Below are positions 1-9,221 of a stretch of DNA of 64,000 bases, piece by piece; the stretch's first letter is position 1, and each line of letters starts with the position of its first letter. The stretch is from Thermomicrobiales bacterium (GTDB lineage: Bacteria > Chloroflexota > Chloroflexia > Thermomicrobiales > UBA6265). A model generated the notes under the pieces. It ran no database searches. It had not been told where the DNA came from and saw only the letters and a list, made by a program, of their open reading frames with translations. A program made the position numbers and the translations under genes. The stretch covers positions 248,001-312,000 of the forward strand of contig JAUJOZ010000001.1 in the NCBI GenBank assembly GCA_030447415.1, read 5' to 3'.

Positions 1-705
1 CTCCCCTCGGCGCCTGGGGCCCTGGACGCGGCGCTGACCCTCGCCCGTCTCATCCGTGAGAAGCACCCGGCGGCCGGCGTGCACGTTCTGCCCGCGCCCA
101 CCGGCATCGCGGCCGCCCGGCCCTTTCGACGCGGTGACTGGGTCGCCGTCGACGTTTCGGCTCGCGGCGGTCGGTACGACCGCGTCGTCATCCCTCGCGA
201 CCTAGCGGAGGCCGGCTCCCTCTGCGTGGTATCGCCGGTCCCGGTGCCCCGCGACCGCTCTCTCCTCGCGATCGGTGCTTTGGCGCAGCGGGCCCACCCG
301 CGCCACGCCGTGCCTGCCCGGCTCGACCGCGGCCGGCTCGGCGTCGCCGCCGACATCGCCCTCGTCTTCGCCCCGAAGCTCGTCCTCGTTGCCGGCGAGG
401 TCGCCGGGCGCCCCGTCGCCGTTGCGACGAGCGACCTCATTGCCGCCGAGCTTGTCGGGCTTGCGCTCGGTCGCGAGGGCGACGACGGCGACGAAGCCGG
501 ACCGTGGGAAGACCCGCTCGTGCAGCGGGCGACGGAGTTGAACCTCGGCGTCCGTCTGCCCGCGCAGATCGACCTGCGCCCGGTGTGGGTCGGACCCGGC
601 TGGGGCCTCGGCGAGGCGGCGCTGCGTGCTCTGGTCGACCGGATCCGCCTTCGCCTCGGCATTCCGTCTGGCGAAGACCATCCAGTGGCCCCTTCCCTGC
701 CTTGA
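1..705 (+). CDS. C-terminal part of an unknown protein, possibly DUF362-like (5' end outside window)
   Basis: The frame is open from the first base of the window to the TGA at 703-705, so the start lies upstream; the first in-frame GTG is at 79. I do not recognise the protein with certainty. The segment around residues 125-180 has the pattern 'VAGEVAGRP...SDLIAAELVGLALGRE...ATELNLGV', which recalls the end of DUF362 proteins, where a site for switching between residues of the form 'S-D-P-V-A-x-D' precedes 'AAERGLG'. That assignment is tentative. No membrane segment or cysteine cluster is visible in the portion present. The gene ends about 130 bp before the cysteine synthase and a promoter begins at its stop codon, so it is probably not cotranscribed with that cluster. 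Confidence 0.6.
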   Translation, partial: LPSAPGALDAALTLARLIREKHPAAGVHVLPAPTGIAAARPFRRGDWVAVDVSARGGRYDRVVIPRDLAEAGSLCVVSPVPVPRDRSLLAIGALAQRAHPRHAVPARLDRGRLGVAADIALVFAPKLVLVAGEVAGRPVAVATSDLIAAELVGLALGREGDDGDEAGPWEDPLVQRATELNLGVRLPAQIDLRPVWVGPGWGLGEAALRALVDRIRLRLGIPSGEDHPVAPSLP

Positions 706-730
706 CAACCCGGCTCCGCCCGATCATAGT
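702..730 (+). promoter_or_regulatory. Probable sigma-70-type promoter of the cysM cluster
   Basis: A perfect TTGACA (702-707) is followed after 17 bases by CATAGT (725-730), four of six matches to the -10 consensus. The predicted transcription start near 737 gives a leader of about 98 nt before the cysM ATG. I see no recognisable riboswitch in that leader. Confidence 0.55.
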
Positions 731-834
731 CTGGTTGTTGATGCAGAACTCAGGTATATGGGTCCTGCACGACGCCGCCACCCGAGAGACCCCGGCCGCG
801 ACAGTCGTCCGGCTTACCTGGCCCCGGTGACTCT

Positions 835-1833
<999 letters not shown>

Positions 1834-1908
1834 GGAGTCGTCAGCCGTTCACGCTCGACTGTCAGTCACGCTTCCCGATGGACGACCGCCCGCCGTTTGG
1901 AGACATTG

Positions 1909-2202
1909 ATGACCGACACCGCGACAATCCAGGTCCTGATCCCGACGCCGCTGCGCCGGTTTACGCATGGCGAGGCGCGCGTCGATGCCGCCGGCGCCAC
2001 GATCACCGAACTGCTCGACGCCCTCGACGCCCGCTACCCGGGCCTGGCGGCGCAGATCCGCGAGAGCGACGGCGAGATTCGCCGCTTCGTCAACGTCTTC
2101 GTCAACGGCGACAACGTCCGCGACCGCGGCGGCGCGGCCACCCCTCTCCGCCCCGGGGACGAAGTCGGCATCATTCCCGCCATGGCAGGCGGTCGCGAGT
2201 GA
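1909..2202 (+). CDS. cysO: MoaD/ThiS-family sulfur carrier, CysO-like, with GGRE tail
   Basis: This 97-residue beta-grasp protein belongs to the MoaD/ThiS group of ubiquitin-like sulfur carriers. The start is the ATG at 1909, preceded by a GGAG Shine-Dalgarno sequence; a TTG at 1897 is in frame but lacks one. The fold signature includes 'VNVFVNGDNVRD' and 'PGDEVGIIPAMAGG'. Mature carriers of this family end in Gly-Gly, whose carboxylate is adenylated by an E1-like enzyme and converted to a thiocarboxylate. Here two extra residues, Arg-Glu, follow Gly94-Gly95, so a trimming step is needed. It sits between cysM and a JAMM protease gene, which fits a CysO role. No E1-like (MoeZ) gene is in the window. 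Confidence 0.88.
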   Translation: MTDTATIQVLIPTPLRRFTHGEARVDAAGATITELLDALDARYPGLAAQIRESDGEIRRFVNVFVNGDNVRDRGGAATPLRPGDEVGIIPAMAGGRE

Positions 2203-2330
2203 CCGAGCGTTGATATGCGCCGCCCCGGCCGCCGCGCCGGCCGTCCCACCCTTGCCGCCGGGCAAACGCCGGTGACCAAAGCTGCCCTCTCCCGGAGTTT
2301 GGAGAGCGGTTTGCGGCAAGGGCATCCGCT

Positions 2331-2789
2331 GTGAATCAGCTGGAGCCGGGTACCGAACCGGACCCAGCGACGACCTCGTCTCTCCTCCTGCCGTCGGCCA
2401 TGCGCGACGAGATCATTGCCCACGCCCGCGCCGAGACGCCCCGCGAGTGCTGCGGCCTGATCGCCGGCCGCGACGGTCGTCCGACTGCTCTGTTCCGCCT
2501 CGCCAACCTCGAGCCCGACGTCACCCGCTACCGGATCGATGACGCCGAACTCTACCGCCTCTACCGCGAGCTCGACGCCCGCGGCGAGGAGATCCTTGCC
2601 ATCTACCACTCCCACCCGGCCACGCCGCCCTTCCCCTCCCCCACCGACGTCGCTCTCGCCGCCTGGCCGGATGCTTTTTATGTCATATGCTCCCTCGCCC
2701 ACCCTGGGACGCCGGATGTCCGCGCGTTCCGCATTCGGGGCGGCCTGATCACCGAGGCCGCGATCCACCTCGTGCCCGGCACTGACTGA
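2331..2789 (+). CDS. mec: JAMM/MPN+ metalloprotease, Mec-like
   Basis: The 152-residue product carries a full JAMM zinc-protease motif: E39 in 'PRECCG', then H93-S-H95, seven residues, S103, two residues, D106. In M. tuberculosis Mec hydrolyses the CysO-cysteine adduct to free cysteine. Related bacterial JAMM enzymes remove extra residues after the Gly-Gly of sulfur carriers. Both activities would be useful here because the adjacent CysO has a GGRE tail. The GTG start at 2331 is assigned from reading-frame extent; an internal ATG at 2400 would remove 23 residues but leave the catalytic motif intact. It lies 128 bp after cysO, in the same direction. Confidence 0.85.
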   Translation: MNQLEPGTEPDPATTSSLLLPSAMRDEIIAHARAETPRECCGLIAGRDGRPTALFRLANLEPDVTRYRIDDAELYRLYRELDARGEEILAIYHSHPATPPFPSPTDVALAAWPDAFYVICSLAHPGTPDVRAFRIRGGLITEAAIHLVPGTD

Positions 2790-2996
2790 TCGGGAACGTC
2801 ATCGCTCCCGCTGCCGTGGCGTTCCCGAGCGATGCGGCGTTCCTCGAAATTCCTCCTCCTTGACTCCTGGCACGCATCCTGAGGAGCATCGAGCCCACGG
2901 GCCACCGCCGACTTCGTGGTTCCCGCCTACTCGCTGGAACGAGTGATCGCCCCAGTGGTGGTCGACCGCTCGATTCGATGGTGAACAGGGGCTTGC

Positions 2997-5199
2997 ATGC
3001 GACTCGGTCTTGGCCGGTGGGAAGAGCGGGGCCTGGGGACGACCGGCGCGGCATGGCGTTTGGCCCTCGTCAGCTTCCTCAGCCTCTACTTCGAGCTGAC
3101 CCTCATCCGCTGGATTCCAACCCAGGTCCGGTTGCTCGCGTACTTCTCCAACTACGTGCTGATCGCCGCGCTGCTCGGGCTTGGCGTGGGGATGCTCCTC
3201 GCCGGCCGCCGGGTGCGGCTGGTCGCCTACTTCCCGCCGGCCCTCCTTGGGCTGACGCTGCTCGTGCTGCTCCTGGAGCCCTGGAACTTCGTCATGCCGC
3301 TCCTCGCGGAGGGGCAGTCGGTGTGGAATTCCCCGGCGGAGCTCCCCGCCACGGGTCTGCTTGCCTACGCCACCGTGGTGGGGCTCTTCCTCGTCGCGGC
3401 GGGCGTGTTCGTGCTCCTGGGCCAAGAGGTGGGGCGCGCGCTCGGCCGTTCACCCCCTCGTCGCGTACTCGATTAACATCCTGGGGAGCCTCCTGGGCGT
3501 CGCGGCGTTCGGTCTCGTCAGCTACCTGCAGGTCTCCCCGACGTCCTGGTTCGGCCTCGGGGCGGTGGGGCTCGTAGCCTACCTGCTCCTCTCCGATGGT
3601 ATCCGCCCGCGGCTGATCGTGGCGGCGGTCCCCCTCGTGGCGGTCGTCGCCGTCGTGTTCACCGACGCCATCATCCGACCTGAGGGTGTCTCTCGCCATT
3701 GGTCGCCCTACTACGAGATCGAGGTCGAACCGATCCGCCGTGGCACCGAGCAGGTCGGGTACGACATCATCGTCAACAAAGACAGCCACCAGCAGGCCCT
3801 CGACCTGTCCGACCGGTACGCTGGTGATCCCCTGATCGCCAGCCGCCAGCATCTGTACGAGCTGCCCTACGCGCTGATCCAGCCGCGGCGCGTCCTGGTT
3901 GTCGGCGCCGGGACCGGCAACGATGTCGCCGCGGCGCTTCGCGCCGCCCCAGGGGCCACCGTCGACGCGGTCGAGATCGACCCCGTGATCGCGCGCCTCG
4001 GCCGCGAGCTTCACCCGGAGCGCCCGTACGACAACCCCAACGTCCGCGTCCACATCGACGACGCCCGCTCCTTCCTGCAGAAGAGCGACGAGGAGTACGA
4101 CCTCATCGTCTTCGGCTTCCTCGACTCCCATCGTCTCTTCTCGCAGATGTCGAGCGTGCGCATGGACAACTACGTCTACACCCGCGAGAACTTCGAGAGC
4201 GTGCGAGACCACCTGGCGCCGGGCGGGGTCGTCGCCGTGACCTTTACCGTCCACGAGAAGTGGATCGCGGACCGCATCTTCACGGTCATGAAACACGTCT
4301 TTGGTCGCGCGCCGCTGGTCTACCAAGGGAACGCCAACGCCTGGGGCACCACGTTCCTCGCAGGCGACGACGCGCTGCCGCGGCCGCCCGGCGCCGCCGC
4401 GATCGACCGTCCGACCTTCGACGCGCAGCTACTGGGGCGCGGCGAGCGGCGCACTTGGCAGTACACAGGGGTCGAGGGTTTCATTGACCCGGCCGTGTTC
4501 TCCGCCCGCGAGGTCCTCCTCACCGACGAATGGCCCTATCTCTACATGCGCTCGCGGAGCGTGCCCGACAACTACCTAATCGTCCTCATCCTGACCGTGC
4601 TCGTTTCGCTGGCGGCCGTGTGGCGGATGGTGCCCAGGATCGACTTCCGGCGGCCGAGCAACTGGAACTTCTTCCTGCTGGGGGCCGCGTTCGCGCTGCT
4701 GGAAACCCCGGGGATCACCGAGCTCGCGCTCGTCTTCGGCTCCACCTGGATCACGAACTCCATCGTCATCTCGGCCATCCTACTCATGATCCTGCTGGCC
4801 AACCTGCTCGTGGTCCGCTCATCCGGCCTGCCGCTTCGCTGGTCTACGCCGCGCTCTCCGCGGCGTTGCTGTTCAACTACGTCGTCTCCCTGCGGGCGCT
4901 GCTGGAGCTCGGGTTCTGGGCACAGGTCGTTGTCGCCGGCGTGCAGGTGGCCGGACCGCTCTTCTTTTCAGGAGTCATCTTCGCGCGCTGGTTCGAGCGC
5001 GCGCCGAGAACACCAGCTCGGCACTGGGAGCGAATCTGATGGGCGCGGTGGTGGGCGGGCTCTTGGAGTACGGGTCGCTCGCGGTCGGGCTGCGCGAGCT
5101 CTACCTCGTCGCCCCCTCTTCTACGCGCTCTCCTTCGTGTTCACCTTCGGCGGCGTCAGCGGACGCTTCGCCGAGCGCCTCCGGGAAGCCCCCGCCTGA
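2997..5199 (+). pseudogene. Spermidine-synthase-like membrane protein, about four frameshifts
   Basis: Homologous reading frames can be joined to about 730 residues: an N-terminal membrane domain with several helices, a spermidine synthase/SAM-dependent methyltransferase-like domain with glycine loop 'VVGAGTGNDVAA' and acidic 'DAVEIDP', and a C-terminal membrane domain. The frame changes near 3446-3456, near 4836-4845, near 5000-5005 and near 5111-5116. The first and last lie in C-runs and would be repaired by one extra C. The ATG at 2997 starts the first segment. The product is probably not made intact. Because the breaks fall mainly in short homopolymers, sequencing error in one large gene is a real alternative to decay. 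I cannot name a substrate; catalytic fusions of this kind are poorly characterised. Confidence 0.7.
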
Positions 5200-5401
5200 T
5201 CGTTCCCGACCCACCATCGGCCATCTGCAGCGAAGATGCGCGCCGGTCAGCCTAGGACCGCGCGACGTCGGGTGTCCATTTCACAACTGCTGGATCGGTC
5301 ATTGGCAACTGCTGGCCGGTCGGTGAATCGCTTGGCGCCGAGCCCACGCACATCTTGCGCTCTGGACATCGGCCGACCGTTGAAGAGTTATCAAACTGGT
5401 T

Positions 5402-5510
5402 CCGGTAACGACCACAGTCCCTTGACGCTGGTCGCACCGGGGCAAAATCGGGGCCTTACGCAGATCACCCGGTAACGACCATTGACAGTCCCTTGACGCT
5501 TCGCAGATCA
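5402..5510. repeat. Two degenerate direct repeat units
   Basis: The sequence 'ccggtaacgacc' followed by 'cagtcccttgacgct' occurs at 5402-5429 and again at 5469-5500, the second copy with four extra bases in the middle. A shared 'cgcagatca' occurs at 5458-5466 and 5502-5510. The repeats lie in the roughly 385-bp gap between the broken spermidine-synthase-like gene and the split zinc-ribbon gene. I see no coding region in this gap. Confidence 0.5.
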
Positions 5511-5585
5511 ACCGCTCGACGACATCGGAAAAGGGAAGGGGTGGCCCGAGGACCGTCCCTTCGTCTTACCTATCGCCACCTGGGT

Positions 5586-6082
5586 TCAGCGCGGATCTGC
5601 CTCTATCTCGTCCCACGCCCAGACCACCGCGGCGGCCACGGCCGCCCACGGGGTTTCTGCGGCTGTGGTGATTAGGCCCTTCGTTCGTCGGCCCTGTCGA
5701 TAGTACAGGGTGCAGCGGTACCGTGTGTTTGCCGACCGCCACGGAGCGCCATAGAGATCGATGCCGAATCCCATGCCCTCGGCCTCTTCGATGAGCTCCT
5801 GAAGGCTGGCATCGGGATCGCCCAATTCGTGGGCGAGCCGCTCCTCCAGGAGCGAGCGGGTGTCTTTGGGCCCGGGGGTCAGGCCGAAGATGGCCGCGAT
5901 CAACCGCTGTTCGGCCGTCGGTGGTTCAGCCCGACCAGGAGTCTCGTGAGCGGGATGCTCGGGGACGGACTGCGTTACCGTCGCCTCGGCAAGCGCGGCC
6001 ATCTGCCGATCCCGTTCGCGATTGCGCTCGGCTCGCTCCTCGTCGTGTCGCCGCTGCTGCTCCTCGAACAACGCCCGCCTGA
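5586..6082 (-). pseudogene. Zinc-ribbon protein, C-terminal fragment cut off by an insertion element
   Basis: This is the 3' part of a gene whose first 70 nt lie at 7916-7985. It encodes a charged, probably helical stretch rich in Arg/Glu ('FEEQQRRHDEER'), a variable middle, and a conserved-looking C-terminal domain ('GFGIDLYGAPW', 'RYRCTLYYRQ', 'TPWAAVAAAVVWAWDEI'). The same C-terminal pattern recurs in the intact zinc-ribbon gene at 28936-29367, so the two are paralogues. Joining this fragment to the 5' piece across one CTAG gives a continuous frame of 567 nt (188 residues). The function of the family is unknown to me. The long open frame that continues from here into the insertion element on the same strand is a chance read-through. 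Confidence 0.75.
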
Positions 6083-6086
6083 CTAG

Positions 6087-6100
6087 GGCGTGTCCGCAAA
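6087..6100 (+). repeat. Left terminal inverted repeat of the insertion element
   Basis: GGCGTGTCCGCAAA, preceded by the CTAG target copy at 6083-6086. It matches the complement of 7902-7915 except for one base. Confidence 0.85.
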
Positions 6101-6125
6101 CCCCGGGACGCCTATGCTTGGCGGC

Positions 6126-6928
6126 ATGGCAACGAGCGATTTGACCGACGCGCAGTGGGAACGGCTTCGCCCGCTGCTGCCGCCGCAGAAGCCACCGACC
6201 GGCCGCCCCGCCAACGACCACCGAACCGTCATCAACGGCATCCTCTGGGTGCTGCGCACGGGCTGCCCCTGGCGCTGCCGCCCCGCGCGCTACGGTTCCT
6301 GGAAGACGGTCTCCAGCCGCTTCTACCGCTGGCAGAAGGCGGGAGTGTGGGATCGGATCCTGGCCGAACTGCAACGGCGGGCCGACGCCGAAGGCCGGCT
6401 GGACTGGTCGCTGCACTTCGTCGACAGCACCGTCGTCCGGCGCGCACCAGCACGCCGCCGGTGCCAAAGGGGGATCGGCAGCTGAGGCCCTTGGCCGCAG
6501 CCGCGGCGGCTTTACCACGAAGATTCACCTTCGGTGCGAGCGGAACGGCAGGCCGATGGTCTTCGTGGTAACCGGAGGAGAACGCCATGAGCAATCGGTG
6601 CTCCCCGTTCTCATGGAGCAGGGAGCGGTCAAGCGCCCGGGGCGAGGACGACCCCGGATACGACCGGACCGCGTCGCCGGGGACAAGGGCTACAGCAGTT
6701 CTTCGGTTCGACGGTACTTGAAGGAACGCCGGATCGGCGCGGTGATCCCGACCAAGGCCGACCAACCCCGGATCTGCCTTTGACCGAGTCGCCTACCGAG
6801 AGCGAAACGTGGTGGAGCGGCTCATCAACCGTCTAAAGCAATTCCGACGAATTGCCACGCGCTACGAGAAGCGAGCGCGCAACTACGCCGCAATGATCAC
6901 CATCGCCGCCATCATGCTCTGGTTGTGA
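6126..6928 (+). pseudogene. IS5-family DDE transposase, two frameshifts
   Basis: The N-terminal segment (from ATG 6126) has the typical 'LTDAQWERLRPLLPP' start and 'SSRFYRWQKAGVWDRI'. The frame is lost by one extra base at about 6441, just after the first catalytic Asp in 'HFVDSTVVR'. It resumes as 'AHQHAAGAKGG' and runs through the second Asp in 'VAGDKGYSSSSV'. A second break at about 6770-6779 leads into the last segment with the catalytic Glu in 'RNVVERLINRLKQFRR', ending at the TGA 6926-6928. Some IS5 relatives use programmed frameshifting near the first position, but no slippery A- or T-run is present, so decay is more likely. The usual 'D-L-P' after 'CPWR' is also altered. Confidence 0.8.
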
Positions 6929-6968
6929 AGACGCGGCACCCGTCTGTCGGGAGGGTGGTCCCGGTGAT

Positions 6969-7808
6969 CTACCCCGCGGGGACGGGCGCGCCCGCCTCCG
7001 TGAGGAAGGACAGGATCGCGCCGTTCGCCGCGTCGGGGCGCTCCACCCAGGGCAGGTGGCCGACCCCCGGGAGCACGACGAGGTGGGCGCCGGGGATGCG
7101 GGCCGCCAGCGCCTGGGCCTCCTCGGGGACGTCGGCGCCCCCGTGGAGCACCAGCGTCGGCGCGCGGACCTCGGCGAGCCGTCTCAGGAGCTGGTCGCTT
7201 CCCTCCTTCGTCGCTTCTTGGCGCATCATCCCCGCCCAGGTCGACCGGCTCCCCCGCTCCGGCTCGACGATGGTCGCCGCGTCCGCCTCGTCCATCCGGG
7301 CGCGGTAGTCCGGCCCGAGGATGTCGGGCAGCCAGCGGCGCATGCGCTCGACGGGGTCGTCGATCCACCACGCCGCGGGCGGCGGCAGCGGGTCGCCGGC
7401 CCGGTGCGCCGGCTCCCCGCCCACGGCGGCGCCAACCAGGACGAGGCGGTCGACCCGGGCAGGATGGTCGAGGACCAGTTGCGCGGCGATGCTCGCCCCC
7501 AGGGAGTGGCCCAGCACGTGCGCCCGATCGATGCCGAGCGCGTCGAGCAGGGCGGCCGCGTCCCCGGCCATGTCCCCGAACCCGTAGTAGTCGGTCTCCG
7601 GCTCGCTCTCGCCGGCGTCGCGGTTGTCCATGGCCACGACCCGGAAGCGGGGGGCGAGGGCGTCGGCCAGCTGCGTGAGGCAGCCCCGGCGGTATCCCCC
7701 CTGCCCCGGGATCAGGAGGACCGGGGGGCCGATCCCGGACTCGTCGTAGAAGATGCGCCGCCCGGTCGCCGTGCGGATGGTGCTCAAGGATGACCCCACC
7801 GCTCCCAA
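6969..7808 (-). CDS. Alpha/beta hydrolase carried inside the insertion element
   Basis: The product of about 279 residues has the alpha/beta-hydrolase fold: oxyanion-side 'LLIPGQGG', nucleophile elbow 'GHSLG', an acidic residue in 'LVLHGGADVPE' and the catalytic His in 'GVGHLPWVERPD'. The substrate cannot be told; the family includes esterases, peroxidases and carbon-carbon hydrolases. The start is uncertain: TTG 7808 is the most upstream, with GTG and TTG alternatives within the next 15 codons, before the conserved 'GRRIFYDESG'. It lies tail to tail with the transposase, 40 bp apart, and wholly within the element's terminal repeats, so it would move as cargo. Base composition is similar to the host. 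Confidence 0.85.
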   Translation of the reverse strand: MGAVGSSLSTIRTATGRRIFYDESGIGPPVLLIPGQGGYRRGCLTQLADALAPRFRVVAMDNRDAGESEPETDYYGFGDMAGDAAALLDALGIDRAHVLGHSLGASIAAQLVLDHPARVDRLVLVGAAVGGEPAHRAGDPLPPPAAWWIDDPVERMRRWLPDILGPDYRARMDEADAATIVEPERGSRSTWAGMMRQEATKEGSDQLLRRLAEVRAPTLVLHGGADVPEEAQALAARIPGAHLVVLPGVGHLPWVERPDAANGAILSFLTEAGAPVPAG

Positions 7809-7901
7809 TGCTGGTCGCCCTATCTGAAGATGGAGAGTCTATCAGCCGACTTCGGCGATAGCAGCGCGGCATACCCAGGAATCTGCGAAGCGCCTCCAGA
7901 C

Positions 7902-7915
7902 TTTGCGGACACGAC
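7902..7915 (-). repeat. Right terminal inverted repeat of the insertion element
   Basis: Read on the minus strand it is GTCGTGTCCGCAAA, followed outward by the CTAG target copy at 7916-7919. One mismatch to the left end. Confidence 0.85.
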
Positions 7916-7985
7916 CTAGCCAGCCGCACGCCGGGCAGTGGGTTGCCCCCTGGATGACGCTCGTCCCACACGACGGACAGTCCAT
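7916..7985 (-). pseudogene. Zinc-ribbon protein, N-terminal fragment
   Basis: The ATG at 7985 follows a very strong GGAGGTGAG ribosome-binding site. The 23 codons encode a classic zinc ribbon with two knuckles, C3-P-S-C6 and C17-P-A-C20, before the insertion element interrupts the gene after 'CGWL'. The remainder is at 5586-6082. The stop of the upstream gene (7992-7994) is 6 bp before this ATG, so the two were probably cotranscribed. Confidence 0.75.
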
Positions 7986-7991
7986 CGCCTC

Positions 7992-8426
7992 TCACCTCCC
8001 GTTGGCGTTCCCCCCACGGACCGCGCTGACGGCCTGGCGCCGGGGTACTAGCCAGCGATCATGAGCACCGGTCGGGCATGACCCCATCCCAATTGGCCGA
8101 GTCGCCTGGACGGATTGCTTCGTCGACCACGGTTGCCGGAGCGGCTTGGCCCACATCCACTCCTGCCAGCTCCTGGGCATGTAGAGCGCCGCCCATTCTT
8201 GATCCCGGGAGGCGCGGAGCGGGGTGACCTCCTCCATGATGCGGCTGAAGTCCTGCTCGGTGATCGCCCCTCGTCGGAGGAAGTAGGCCAAGAACCCCCG
8301 ACAGAACGCTGCTCGCTGCTCGCCGACCAAGCGGTCGCGGAGTCGACCAACGGTCCAGGTGCCGTGCTCGCAGGACTCTCGCTCGGCGGCCGCGAACCCG
8401 CGATTGCGATTCAACGCCTGGGTCAC
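7992..8426 (-). CDS. Hypothetical protein upstream of the split zinc-ribbon gene
   Basis: This 144-residue frame is not recognised. Residues 15-95 look protein-like, with alternating charged and hydrophobic positions ('VGRLRDRLVGEQRAAFCRGF', 'GAITEQDFSRIMEEV') suggesting helices, while the last 45 residues look less convincing. Support for a real gene is its stop codon 6 bp upstream of the strong ribosome-binding site and ATG of the zinc-ribbon gene, so the two may form a small operon. A frameshift in the second half is possible. No membrane segment or signal peptide is seen. Confidence 0.4.
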   Translation of the reverse strand: MTQALNRNRGFAAAERESCEHGTWTVGRLRDRLVGEQRAAFCRGFLAYFLRRGAITEQDFSRIMEEVTPLRASRDQEWAALYMPRSWQEWMWAKPLRQPWSTKQSVQATRPIGMGSCPTGAHDRWLVPRRQAVSAVRGGNANGR

Positions 8427-9221
8427 CGCGATCCTCCCTTCCGATCAGACACTGCTGTGGACGAGGAACTCGATCGACACGACCTCCGGTGTGTTGCTAT
8501 CGGCATCACCCCCGGCGCCTACGGCGAAGAAATAGTGTGGCCACCCAAGAGGGTGGCCGGCGTCCGCTGGTCTTTGGGTTGTCGTGGTGTGCCGTCGTGC
8601 GGGCGACGGGATCATCGGGGCCGTCGTTGTCAGGTCATCGTCGCATCCCTCACAAACGCAGCAACGCCGCCCAATCGGGCGGCGTCAACGTCCTCCTCGC
8701 GCGTGCGCACGCGCGCGCTGTTATAGAGGCGCCCAGACTCCCCAGAATACGCGCGAGGCGAAAATCCACTTCCTCAACGCGCGAGGTCCCGTGACTGCCC
8801 AGGAAGCGATCCGCCGAACCCCGTGACTCCTAGGTGCCGTGGCAGCAAACACCGCCTCCTCAAACCGGATCATAGCATAGCAGCAGGACGCGTCAAGGGG
8901 CTCTGGGCGGGACAATGTGAGGTGGCTGAGGGGAAGCTCGAGAGACGCCGTCACCGGTCCTGGGAGGGTTGGTGGCTGGTATTGCACACCCCAGCCATCT
9001 GACCGGTGGCCGTTGGCCGTGACCGGTTCCCGCGGCCCTCTACGGTTCCGGCCTTCACTGCGCCTCGGCCTGGTGTCGCCCCACGGCGTCGATCATCCCG
9101 CGCTGAGGCGCACCTCCTGGCGGCACGCCCATTGCGCCAGCGATTACCGGTCTTCGATGGATCGGGTCATCCCGATCAGCGACGTTACGCCCCATCACGG
9201 GCGAGAACCAACGGTTGCCCC
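8427..9221. other. Long intergenic region with three strong hairpins
   Basis: I find no convincing coding region in these 795 bp. Three perfect inverted repeats fall within about 180 bp: 8539-8546/8551-8558 (8-bp stem, loop AAGA), 8664-8672/8677-8685 (9-bp stem, loop AATC) and an 18-bp uninterrupted palindrome of alternating G/C at 8698-8715. None is followed by a T-run, so they are not ordinary terminators. Confidence 0.6.

Larger units (their letters stand above)
6087..7915. mobile_element. IS5-family insertion element carrying an alpha/beta hydrolase gene
   Basis: The element is bounded by inverted ends (6087-6100 and 7902-7915, 13 of 14 bases matching) and by a 4-bp direct repeat CTAG (6083-6086 and 7916-7919). 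It contains a degenerate IS5-type transposase on the plus strand and a hydrolase gene on the minus strand. IS5-family elements usually span 0.8-1.3 kb and carry only transposase; this one is 1829 bp. Removing the element and one CTAG restores the reading frame of the interrupted zinc-ribbon gene, which is strong evidence that the boundaries are right and the insertion was a single event. Confidence 0.85.

Noticed and set aside
6430-6450. Programmed frameshift in the IS5-type transposase
   Set aside because: No slippery run is present and a second frameshift occurs further on, so decay or sequence error is more likely.
5586-6518. Single 310-codon minus-strand gene across the insertion border
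   Set aside because: Its N-terminal half is antisense to the transposase; only the part below 6082 belongs to the zinc-ribbon gene.
8721-8987. 88-codon minus-strand frame
   Set aside because: No ribosome-binding site, no protein-like pattern and it overlaps hairpin-rich non-coding DNA.
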